Positions 12,947-22,790 of a stretch of DNA of 64,000 nucleotides are shown here, one piece after another. Numbering within the stretch: position 1 is the stretch's first letter; each line of letters opens with the position of its first letter. Below the pieces are notes generated by a model. The model searched no databases. It saw nothing but the letters and a program-made list of their open reading frames with translations, and had not been told where the DNA came from. This DNA is from Anthoceros angustus (lineage: Eukaryota; Streptophyta; Anthocerotopsida; Anthocerotales; Anthocerotaceae): assembly GCA_010909165.1 (NCBI GenBank), contig VJWM01000126.1:769703-833702 (forward strand), written 5' to 3'. The position numbers and the translations under genes were made by a program.

Positions 12947-13882
12947 CTGCAGCTAATTCTCCATCATCAAAATACGAAGATCAAGTCCAAGAGAGAGCCG
13001 AAAGTGAGGCAGTCTCCAATCGCACAGGAGACTCCCGTCTTCTTCAAAACATTCAGCTCTCCCCGCCTGGCTCTCGGCGTTTACAGGTCTTTGGGCGGCT
13101 GGAAGGCCTCACAACAGGAGCATGACTGGTGCTTTCCCTGAATGCATTACCTTGTGGTAATGAGTTTGTTAACACCTCTTCTGGATGTGATGCAGAGTGT
13201 TGTGGCTTTAAGTTTGCTGCTAGCATATTTGCGTTGTAGCTGTAGCTGGCCAGCTATGGTGACGAAGATGTCCCTAAACTCTAAACCCTAGTTTCTGCTG
13301 CCGGGCAAGACGGATTTCCCATGTTGCATTCCGGATATTGTACAATGCCTTCTTCCAACTTTCCTCCAGTTATTTTTGCTGGGTGTTGTCAACTCTGTAC
13401 ACCTAGGTACTGACACAGTGACTCTGCTCAGTGCACGCATATATTTTACATGGGTTTACCGGCCTCGTGTCATTGAAGTGGGTAATGCGCTTTCGATAAA
13501 AATTCCACGTGCGGGTTTCGTCGGTGGCTATCACCGGAAGAGCTCTGTACGCGTACAGCACCTCCTCACAGCTCGGTCTCCGATCTTCGATCTCCTCCTG
13601 TCGTCACCTGCAGTCCTTCACCGCGCTGCCCTTGTGCTGAGCTGAGCCACTGTCCGGCTGCACAGTATCTCGTCACGAGCCCCTTGGACGGAGCTGCGCA
13701 AGTGCCGCATTATTGGTTGCTTCACGCTCAGCTCCACAAGCGTCTGCGGATTCCGCCTTGTCCTTCGCATTCTGGTGTGCTGTTGTGGTGGCCTTCGGTG
13801 AATGTGACTAGCCGATGGAGATGGCGGCGTAGTGCATGGACTTGAGTATTGTTGTTGTTGCGCGCGTACTGAGCTGGCGTAG
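12947..13882. other. GRV2 3' end and spacer before the Kir-like gene
   Basis: About 900 bases without a supported coding exon. The first part is probably the GRV2 3' UTR. From about 13600 the sequence is GC-richer, and a first exon or leader of the downstream channel gene probably lies here, because the channel frame has no in-frame ATG for almost 200 codons. Candidate ATGs at 13814 and 13836 run into stops unless spliced. Confidence 0.5.
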
Positions 13883-16800
13883 CCACTATTAGCGACAAGG
13901 GAAGCCAAAACGGCGTGGAAACGGGAGAATCTGCGGGTCAATCTTTCCTCTGCTCGGTCTATCGAGGAGACAGGCTTGGACTCGTTGCTGAATGGAGGCG
14001 GAAGTCATTTCTTCACACCGCATGAGACGTTTAAAGCGGCTCAAAAAGCCTCGAGCAAGGCCTCGGAAGAGAGCCTTGTGAGAGACGGCACTGGATCGGG
14101 CACCGGGCACCAGCGGGCCCGAGAGTTGTTTTTTGATGCATCTGAATCTATTAAGTCGGATGCGCAATGTAGCAAGCATGCAGCTACCAGTGAGCATGGG
14201 AAGGGGGGTAGAAAGCGGGCCAGAAAACCGAGGGCTGGTACCGCTGATCCGGAAAATGAGGTAAGGACTGGGGACGGAGCGTCAGCTGAGGATGGTGTGC
14301 AGCTGGAGGATCTGACTGTGCCTGCGAGTAGAACGGAGGAGAGAGGAAAAGATGGTGCGAGCTCGAGGAAGAGCAAAATCCCTGTCAGCAAGCTTCCAGG
14401 GGCTTTCAGAAATGTAGGTGTGCAGGTGAACCTGGGGGCGCGGGCTACTAGGACTGTAAGCATGGTTCAGCAAGTGGAGTCAGGAGCAGGGCTGATAGGT
14501 GTGGGAGAAGAAGGGAGAGTTCTCTACGATGAGGCAGAGTCCTCCGCAACCTCGTCATCTTCTGGTGTTCAAAGGGGTATTGAGGTTGATAGTCCTTCAG
14601 TTGGCTTGGATGGAACGGTGGAGGCAGCAGTGCTTTCCAATAACCAAGGTGATGAAGGTGCACAAGGTCCTAACACCGTTGCTGCCAGCTTGGGCCATGG
14701 AAGAATGCCACTGGACCCGATGGATGCTTTCATGCCTGCGAACTTTGTACCGGTGGTTTGCCCTGTCACGGATCCACCAGATGTTAATCTGACTCCTGAA
14801 AGTTCGCCTACAATTGGAGCTCGGACCAGGTGGCGACGGCTTAGGCACACTGTGGCTTTTGCTACTCATATGGCCAATATCAGAGCTGCCTCCAGTGATT
14901 TGCTCGAGAACAGGGGGGGTGGTACAGCTGCGTTTGAGGGGGCAGACACAGTTGCAGCTCGGTGGAGGCCTAGGGGTAGACAAGGCATGGAGAGCATGAT
15001 AGTCAGACAGGAAAAGAGTTTCCTTTCATTTTTTCAAGACTTCTATGTCGCTTGCTTGAAGGTTCGTTATTCTGCGCAAGTTCACTTGGGATGGCTATTG
15101 GACAAGGATAAAAAGTAAGTTGCTTCAGTTGTATGCAGATGCCTATCAATCATTTCCTTATCGCCGTCTTCCTTGCACCTGTTGCATTGGGATTGTTCTT
15201 CACCCCATTCTATTTACTGGATACCGCTGGACTTAACTTTGACGAAGCCAACAAGAACGATCACAGTGAAAGCCAAGTGCAATCAGCAAGGCAAACAGTT
15301 TCTATTGTTGTGAATGTATTTCTTTATGCGTAAGTAAGATTGTCCTTTGGCAATTGCAATGGCATGGACTTGTTCAAATGTGTTTAAACAACTATTATGT
15401 GACTGGAATCGATTGGCAGCTGCTGGAGAGTCTGACAGATTGGTTGGATTGCAGATTATCATTGTCCACGACCTTTGGAGGTTCTCCAGTTACTGCTTTC
15501 TCACCATTTTGTCTTCTTGTCGGAAATGTGAACACTCTTTTGGCACAATTCTTGTTTGTGTTCCTCAGTGGGGCTGGTGAGTCGGAGATGACCACTTTAG
15601 CTCTGTCTCAGTTTCTAGGCAAGCTTACAGCCTGCCCAGCTGAGAACGGAGACCCTGGGATATGTATTGTGCAGTTTTTGCCCGCATGTCACAACCGTCT
15701 CACCCTGTGCGCTGCTCAAAGAAAGCTGTGATCAGGGAAGGTGACTTTGTGCCTTCAGTTGACGATACGAAAGAGAGATTCCGGTAAGCTTTTTGTGACA
15801 TGACAGATCTTTTGACCTAGCTGCCGTGCCAGCAATCTGGTAGTCGAGTAAATGTCTGCTGTCTCGTCCAACCTTGTTTCAGAGTTTTGGCAGTACGTTT
15901 AGTGCTCACTGGGCCACCGCCGTGCGAGCTGGTGGATGCAAAGATTTGCCTCATTTTCAGGATATTTATCAAGCTTCCAACAGGTTCTATGTTTTGCACC
16001 ACACAGAACCTGAACCTTCTCCGCTCAGAGGTGAGTTGCATGGTTCCTGGGCTTTACACATAGCTACATCAGCGCGTGATGCTTAGAGCCTCAGAATGAT
16101 TGTCCTTGACAGGTGTCCTATTTGCGGTACGGTATCATGGTACGCCATGTAATCGACAGAGACAGCCCTGTTTACGGGTATACCATGAAAACTCTGGAGG
16201 ACGGAGATGCCTCGTTCTCCTTGACTATTATGGCTTTGGAACGCACCTCAATGCAACCCATCTTTCATTTGGAGGTGCAGTTTCTGTTCGAGCTTTCTCT
16301 TGCACGAATTATCCTGGAAACTTGGGCAGCTGATGTTTCTTGGGCCATCCTGTCCAGGACTACTTTGTACATGACGGTGATGTAGTGTGGGATGGAGACT
16401 ACGAGGACTTCATAACCCTGAACCCCAAAGGTCAAAGGGTCCTTGATCACTCGAAGATCGACGCTCTGAGACCATTCAAGGTGCCCAGATAAACTGTCTT
16501 TCAACACTTGCGTTCGACCGGTCTTCCCTCACCAGAGAATGACTTGGTGCCTGCTGTCCTGCAGGTCGCGGGCATTGTTAGTCAGGCCATCACCAGAATG
16601 GAAGGGAATGTGGCCAAGCGCAAGGAGCAGGATGCCGGGAACTCCAAAGTGCCGTCGGCTAATTCCGAGCCCACTGCTGCTGCAGCTGCTCATCAGGAAC
16701 CTTCTCAAGGAGATTTCGCTTTAGAGCAGAAGGTTCTGAACAGGTGGGTGAGTGGGCTTCGAAACCGAAAGCTGTGGGAGATCAAATCCTCGTCCTTCAC

Positions 16801-16897
16801 CAGGGCACCCAGTGATCATGCAGTCCGGTTTCAATCGACACCCCGACCTAAGCCCCCTGAAATGATAGCGGAAGCGGATTCAGGGACAGGCAGCTAG
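13883..16897 (+). CDS. Inward-rectifier (Kir/IRK)-like potassium channel, start unresolved, one frame break in exon 6
   Basis: Exons: 13883-15061 (start unresolved; first in-frame ATG 14461), 15139-15329, 15455-15576, 15675-15783, 15883-16030, 16113-16480, 16565-16897. A long, polar N-terminal extension with a basic patch (GGRKRARKPRAG) precedes a membrane segment (FLIAVFLAPVALGLFFTPFY), a pore-like stretch (VFLYALSLSTTFGG), a second membrane segment (TLLAQFLFVFLSGAVFARM) and a cytoplasmic Kir-type domain. The VFARM-QP step out of the second helix, the IDRDSPVYG strand and the WGH-like motif match the family's usual landmarks. The filter position reads TTFGGS where Kir channels have TIGYG. 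Exon 6 is 368 bases, one short of phase, with DVSW and GHPVQDYFVHD in adjacent frames around 16343. Either a pseudogenising deletion or a base error explains this. Kir identity is by eye, from landmarks only. Confidence 0.75.
15062..15138 (+). other. Intron 1 of the Kir-like gene
   Basis: A 77-bp intron with donor AAG/gttcgt and acceptor tatgcag/ATG. Removing it joins the N-terminal segment FFQDFYVACLK directly to the first membrane helix (MPINHFLIAVF), the order expected for a Kir channel. Reading through it instead gives a stop 20 codons later. This supports the exon model. Confidence 0.75.
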
Positions 16898-17136
16898 TAA
16901 GGCACTGCTGACCTTCATGATTCCGATAGTTTACGATTCAAAAAATGGCAAACGGTCCTGTGGTAGGCTAATGACACAGTTTCTCTTGACTGATCTAGCA
17001 GGCCTACACACCCTCCGTGAAGACTGATGGAGAATAAAATCGCCTCTCCCGGTAATACGAGAGCAACTAAATGACGAGCCGAAGCATGTGGGCATGTACA
17101 GGACCTCTCCCGTACAGCAAGGACACGAAACATGTA
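16898..17136. other. Convergent 3' spacer between the Kir-like and CW-MBD genes
   Basis: The two genes converge here with only 239 bases between their stop codons, so their 3' UTRs must be short or overlap. The sequence shows no reading frame of its own. An AATAAA-like run (GAATAAAATC, about 17032-17041) lies on the plus strand and could serve the channel gene (inference). Confidence 0.5.
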
Positions 17137-18644
17137 TCAATTCTTGATCAGCTTCTGCGGAGGGTGTGCTTGACCCTGCACCGGCTCCTGCCGCCGTTTC
17201 CTCGAGACGTGGGGATCTATCGACCGCGCCCGGCTGTAGTTGAATTGCGCCAAGGATGCATCTACTTCTGGATGCTCCGCAAGAAACCTGAAGGCAGCCA
17301 ACATCAGAAGCTTCCAAATGGCCAACAGAGACTCAGCCTAAAGTGATCTGCAAAGGGTAGGATTGCAGCCGAAAACTCACTTGATTACGTCATTCATCGA
17401 CCTAAGCGTCTTGCCATCAGGAGTGACGTAGTACCTGCATCCAAAATTCGCGCGTTTAGGCAAATATGTACTGCAACACGAGAGATGTGAAAGAGATGAC
17501 AGTGGAGGGAAGCTTACACGTCTGAGAATATGGTTGAGCCTTCCCCGCGGATGACAACCTTTCTCTCCCAACCAGGAGGGGGCTGAGCGATATTGGACTT
17601 GTCTATCGCCCACACGAAGCCCACATCACCGAGGGAGATTTCTGCTTCCTGGGCGCAGGAGGAGCCGGGGCTCCATTGGTCCGCATATTCACACCTAAAA
17701 GGATGCCTCGAGTTCATCGCCCTGATGTACTCGTATACCTGCTGGTTGGGAGCCCACCTCCACTTGCCGCATTCACAGCACTGCACAATGTAGGAGCCAA
17801 CAGTGCAAGCCGGCCGGCGGGGGCCATCGTGCAGAGTCCGGATGTTCTTCCCGCTGCCAGTACCTGGAGCTGGCCGCACTGCTTGCAGACTGAAACCTGG
17901 GCCGCTCCCCCCTGGTTCTCTTGCGGCCAGAGGCATGGGGGTCGCCTGCGATAATGGATGACTGATGATGGCTCCCTGAGAAGCTCCATTCTGAAATCCT
18001 GAGGAAGCTCCAAGCTGCCCCCACTCTGCCGCAGCCTTGGCGAGGGCCACTTCCCGGCATGCTGCAGCCTCGGGCCCCACGGCTGCTGTTCCATAGATCA
18101 CCTCTGCCTTGGGAACAACCAGCACCTTCTCCTTCTCCTTCTCCTTCGCCCGAACCATCACCATCCCAGCAACAGCATGATGTGCACTCCACCCCGGCCC
18201 CTGCTGCAGCACGGCATCTGGAAACAAATGCCGATTCCCATTCTGGGGAGTAATCGGACTCCTACCTGCAGGCTTCCCATCCAGCAGCGCAGCTGGTGGA
18301 GGCTTGACAGAAGAATCGGACGACTCATCATCCGAGATGCAGATCACCTCCCTGCCATCCACCCTGGGACTCGGAACTGGCAGCCCCATCTCCATCACTA
18401 CATCCTCTGCGGGTGCCACCAAGCCCGGTGCCGGGCCCATCTCTCCATCCCCCTGCCCAATAGCAGAATCAACTTCCTCCATGGACAGCCCCATCTCCAC
18501 ATCCTCCTCCTCCACTGACAAGCACTCCGTTTTCACCTTCACCGAACTCAGAGCAACCAAATGCCCGCCTGCAGCAGACTGCTCAGCCATGGCCCCCGGC
18601 CCCTTTCCGCCACTCACCAACCTCCCAGCTTCAGCAACCCACAT
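17137..18644 (-). CDS. CW-type zinc finger plus methyl-CpG-binding domain protein (plant MBD family), complete
   Basis: Three exons on the minus strand (18644-17518, 17434-17381, 17287-17137) splice in phase to 443 residues. A CW zinc finger at about residues 283-335 shows the CxxC start and tryptophans (QCCECGKWRWAP) and the later cysteines (FRCEYADQW, SSC). It is followed by an MBD (PPPGWERKVVIRG ... YYVTPDGKTLRSMNDVIKFL) at about 355-420. CW fingers read histone H3 lysine-4 methylation and MBDs can bind methylated CpG; several plant MBDs combine both (family knowledge). The N-terminal half is low-complexity and acidic, with a SUMO-interaction-like core (EVICISDDESSD) and a psi-K-x-E site (VKTE). 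Basic clusters (KEKEKEK, SRKRRQ) may be nuclear signals. The start is the first ATG of the frame; a second Met at residue 19 (MAEQSAAGG) is possible. Gene unbroken. Confidence 0.92.
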
Positions 18645-19117
18645 TCAAGAGCTGCCCTGCCCAGGATACCTGCACGTCCCGTCTGCAGTACCCCACACAT
18701 CGTGACAATCACACACCTCACTCTCCAAGCACAAGCCTACAGTAGTCGCTCAGCAACGCTATCCGCAACCAAAGTGCGCAAATTGCACTACACCTCTGCA
18801 GCATTGGGGCTGTAAGTGGAGGGAGGGAAGACATGGAGGCTCTCGGGTTCCGGTTCCCGGTTTCCCAGACTGTCAGTGTCTCTACTCCCCGGCTGGCATG
18901 GTCTGGGATAGGCAATTCTACTGCTTCCATAGCTACTCCTGCATACATGGGTATCCGGGACAGGATTCTTAGCATCATGATTTCTCACCCGCTTACTTAT
19001 TGCTCTCCGTGCTACACATCTCCCAAGCTGAAGCTCCCCCAACGCCCCACGGTATCCGGAGCCTGCACCCTGCATCCCTTTCAAAGTCAGTACACCGCGC
19101 AGGTGCCACGCACTTGG
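18645..19117. other. Upstream region of the CW-MBD gene
   Basis: About 470 bases without a supported gene. It should contain the CW-MBD promoter and 5' leader, reading leftwards. No clear TATA element is seen. The sequence grades into the AT-rich repeat that begins near 19118. Confidence 0.45.
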
Positions 19118-20015
19118 CCTCCATTATTACTCTCATTCACATTATAATCCATGGTCAATGTCATCACGCCAACACACACTTTCATATTTGCAATTATCTC
19201 GGAAGCGTATCTATCCACGCATATGCAGATCATCTACTAAGGCTAGAAGAAGTCTAGAAAATAGAAGTTCATCATATATAAACTAATCATACAAATTCAC
19301 TCCAATAAAACAATAATTCATATGAAAGAAGAGATCAAACATGACGTACTCGTAAAAATAAAACCCTCAAAAACTGATCAACAACAAAACCAAGAAGATG
19401 TTGGAGGATGAATTGGCCGGACACCACTCTACATATATACGGAAAAATTTGAGATCGTTTCGATGACCAAATGATTTTTTTCGAGGATAGTGTCTTAAGT
19501 TATAAAATTTACATATAAATCTTAATCCAAAAAAAATAAATGTTGAAAAACTTGAGACAAACATTGCACTTTATTGAATTTTTATACAAATATGTATCCT
19601 TCATTGCAAATTTTGATTCCCGAATTTATTATTTTTTATCATCCCTCATGGAGTGTCTTGCTAAAGCTGTCAAATTGTGGTGCATATTAATTTCGGGCAT
19701 TATCTCTCCTTCCATGCACAGGACCTCCATTATTTTCACATTCATATTATAATCGATAGTCCATGTCCTAACATCAACACATTTCTCATTTGCAATTATC
19801 TGTGAAGCATATCTATCGAGGCATATGCATATGATCTACCAAGACTATAAGTCTAGAAAATAAAAGTTCATCACATAAACTAATTATACAAATTCACTTC
19901 AATAAAAAAAATAATTCATATGGAAGAAGAGATCGAAATGTGACGTACTAACAAAAATAAATCCCACAAAAACTAATCAATAACAAAACCAAGAAGATTT
20001 TGGAGGATGAATTGG
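19118..20015. repeat. AT-rich direct repeat, two ~295-bp copies about 606 bp apart
   Basis: Copy 1 (19118-19418) and copy 2 (19724-20015) share long stretches, including CATATCTATC-type motifs, AATAATTCATATG, GAAGAAGAGATC and AAAACCAAGAAGAT, ending in TTGGAGGATGAATTGG. They differ by scattered substitutions and short indels. The 305 bases between them are AT-rich and not repeated. This could be two LTR-like or MITE-like copies, or a segmental duplication. No coding capacity. Confidence 0.85.
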
Positions 20016-20230
20016 TTGATTATGGCATACCAAAGAGGACAGAGGGGACGAATATTTTTTCTCTGCCGCAAAACTTTTGGTGTCTGGTTTGGTAACCCGA
20101 CCGAAATGGGGTAGCCCAAAGGACTAAAGCGCCACTGCGTCACCGAAGACGGAAAGGGAACTTTAGGGTTTTTTTCCCCACACTCACGTGTGTTTTTCTC
20201 GCCAAGACGCATCAAGAAATTTTTTCCGGC

Positions 20231-20885
20231 CGAACGCTCCTTTAGGGTGCGCTAGGTGGCATAGGCAAGCCACCGCCCGCTTTTAGGTTCATGTCCCAAG
20301 AGGTGGGCGCATGGTTTAGGCGGCAAAACACCGATTGGCGTCTGGCGCCCACACGCACTGTGGGGCCAGGCGGGCACGGACGGGGCAAAGGGGCGAGGCC
20401 CGATGCGGGCGGCGGCGACGAGGTGCGAGGCAAGCGTGTCGCAGCGCGGCGGCGCGGCGTTGCGGGCCCGGCGCGCGCGGCGGCGGCGTGTGCAGGCGCT
20501 TTGCTGCCAGCGCTCACCGGGACCGGGCGCGGCACGCAGCGGGCGGCGGGCTGCAATGGGCGAGGCACGGGCGGCGGGCTGCGTCGGGCCTTGGGACCGA
20601 GGCGGAACGAGGGACGAGGCGCGGCGGTGGGCCTTCAATCGCCGATGGATCGGACGCTGGCGGGCCTGCAGTGGCGAGGGACGAGGCGGGCGGTGAAGGG
20701 AAGGCGAGAAGGCGGGTGAAGGGAAGGAGCGGGCGGGTGAAGGGAAGGAAGAAGGCGGTGGGAAGGGAAGGCGAGGCGGGCGGGCGGGCAGGCGGGCGGG
20801 CGGCCGCAGCGAGGCGGGGGCAACGGATGCGGTGTGTGCGGGCGGGGCGCAGCTGCGTGGCGGGCTGCGAGGAGGAGGCACCCAT
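20231..20885. other. GC-rich, CpG-dense block without a recognisable gene
   Basis: This block is very rich in G and C with dense CG dinucleotides and runs such as GGCGGGCGGGC. Reading frames stay open on both strands and in several frames at once (for example a 228-codon minus frame), which is what composition alone would produce. No domain, signal peptide or conserved motif is visible. It could be an unmethylated island or part of a repeat; I see no gene. Confidence 0.6.
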
Positions 20886-22077
20886 GGTATCAGCCCTCCC
20901 ATCCTCGCACTCAATGTGGAATATGAAAGTTTGGGCACTCTACTTTTTGGATCAAAAGGATCAAACTAGAGCAAAACTAGAGCAGAGTAAGCGAACGGAG
21001 AGAATTGAAGTGAAGTGGAAGAGAATTGTCAGAAGATCTTGAGGCAATTTGTTGGAGAATGAGGAGTAGAGGGTGAAGGCAATTAAACCAAGAAAGTAGC
21101 TTGAGGTTGCTGCACAAGCAGTTGTTGATAGGCTTGCAGAGGCAAAGGCCTGATTATTGGGGGCCACCACCTAGTTTAAGGGGAAGGCAAAAGTAATTTG
21201 CCACACATGTGGAAGAAGTGAGACATGGGCAGGTGCTCATATTGCTGAGATTTTGCAGCAAGGAGGACTGCTAGGTAGAGATGTGTGGCGGTTGCTGGAA
21301 GATGGGCCAAGTGCCGTAATGGTGGAATTGTGCAGGATGCATTGCGGGGCTCTAGGCTGGGAGCTCGATGCATGCGAGAGAGGAGAAGCAATTGGTGCAA
21401 GGATGGGAGCGAGGAGCTCATGTTCGTGGTGAGCAGCCACAAGGGTTGCAAGAGGAGGCCATGGCGGTGCCGAGGCACATGGAAGATCTCTCAATGGAGT
21501 CACGATGTGAGGATGGCCGTGTGTTGAACTAGGAAAGGCCAGTGGTAGAGCACTCACTTTGAATTTGTAGCGGGCTGCAAGATGGAGGTGTGGCCAAACC
21601 ATAGGAAGGCAGTGTTGCAGGTGGGCTGCAACATGGTGAAGGGATCACAACGGGGTGTGCATCATGACGGCGGAATTTGCAGTGGGGCTGCAAGTCAAAG
21701 TGAAGGGAGGCCGTTGTGGTGGCCGCGAGGAGAATTGGGCTGCAAGGAGGGTTGATACGAGATGGAGTTGAGGCGTGAGGAGTTCACCGGGGAATAAATC
21801 CACTTTATTCAGGTTGAGTGTTGTGTAGCCAATTTGGTGTGTTGGATAGTGAAGTGTAAGAACTCTAGAGACAAGCCCCTTAGGGGCGGATCAGTACTGA
21901 GATGGGGTGCCTTTTGTGTGAGGTGTTTCAGCTTATTATATGTGCAGAAGTCACATGAGAGCTAACTGGGAGAGTGTTTGAGTGGTGCACCCTACGCGGA
22001 GGAGGTGTAGGGTGGTAGTGGACGTAGGGCATGGCACTCCCCCTCTGAGGGAGGTGCGAGTAGGTGTAGAAGGTGTG
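20886..22077. other. Gene-poor stretch, purine-rich
   Basis: G- and A-rich sequence on the plus strand with recurring short words such as GGGCTGCAAG and GTGAAGGGA. No convincing reading frame. The lack of any domain and the compositional drift suggest old repeat sequence. Confidence 0.45.
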
Positions 22078-22134
22078 TATTGTATGTATGTATGTATGTA
22101 TGTATGTATGTATGTATGTATGTATGTATGTATG

Positions 22135-22171
<37 letters not shown>
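22078..22171. repeat. Compound microsatellite (TATG)n then (TA)n
   Basis: About fifteen TATG units run from roughly 22080 to 22140 and pass directly into a TA run to about 22171. Short reading frames through it are artefacts. Confidence 0.97.
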
Positions 22172-22175
<4 letters not shown>

Positions 22176-22194
22176 TATATATTATGTATGTGGG

Positions 22195-22790
22195 TAGGAC
22201 GGTCCATAAGTAGGGGCACTGTCCCTACCGATGTAGGGAACAAGGTAGGGAACAAGTAGGGGACAGAGATGCGGGTAGTATGTAGGGTGACCAGGGTGGC
22301 CACATGGGTAGGATGTAGGGTAGCGGGGGCTCCCTCGGGCATTAGTTAGGTAGGTAGATCGATGTAGGGTGTAGGGAACAAGTAGGATGAGAGATGCGGT
22401 AGTATGTAGGGTGACTGTGGTGGCCCTACATGGGATGTATAGGGTGTGGCTCACGCATTAGTTAGGTAGGTAGATCGATGTAGGGAACAAGGTAGGGAAC
22501 AAGTAGGGGACAGAGATGCGGGTAGTATGTAGGGTGACCAGGGTGGCCCTATATGGGTAGGATGTAGGGTAGCAGGGGCTCCCTACGGGCATTAGTTAGG
22601 TAGGTAGATAGGTAGGATGAGAGTTTCTCCCTACCGTAGGGAGTGGCGAGGTCTCCCTACCATAGGGAGTGGTGAGGTCTCCATTAGTTAGGTAGGTAGA
22701 TAGGTAGGATGAGAGTTTCTCCCTACCGTAGGGAGTGGCGAGGTTTTCCTACCTTAGGGAGTGGTGAGGTCTCCCTAAGTGGGCAACGGA
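22195..22790. repeat. Minisatellite built from TAGGG-type words
   Basis: Three imperfect copies of a roughly 125-135 bp unit containing GATGTAGGGAACAAG, GATGCGGGTAGTATGTAGGG and GCATTAGTTAGGTAGG occur in tandem up to about 22600. They are followed by two copies of a roughly 90-bp unit (GATAGGTAGGATGAGAG, CTCCCTACCGTAGGGAG). The second unit contains an inverted pair CCCTACCGTAGGG that could fold. No coding capacity. Confidence 0.9.

Noticed and set aside
16276-16329. A 54-bp intron (gtgcag ... gggcag) as explanation for the frame break in the Kir-like exon 6
   Set aside because: The acceptor leads into a frame that stops at the TGA at 16375-16377, after 15 codons, and does not reach the GHPVQDYF frame; the intron would also be shorter than all others here.
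17676-18705. Plus-strand frames across the CW-MBD gene
   Set aside because: Antisense of a spliced gene with two recognised domains; no motifs of their own.
20252-20938. A 228-codon minus-strand frame and overlapping long plus-strand frames in the GC-rich block
   Set aside because: Several frames on both strands stay open together because the DNA is GC-rich; composition is Arg/Pro/Ala-dominated and no motif is seen.
22078-22171. Regular short repeats that might suggest a CRISPR-like array
   Set aside because: Tetranucleotide and dinucleotide microsatellite with no spacers, in a eukaryotic genome.
22195-22790. TAGGG words as interstitial telomere
   Set aside because: The words sit inside 90-135 bp units and are not runs of TTTAGGG.
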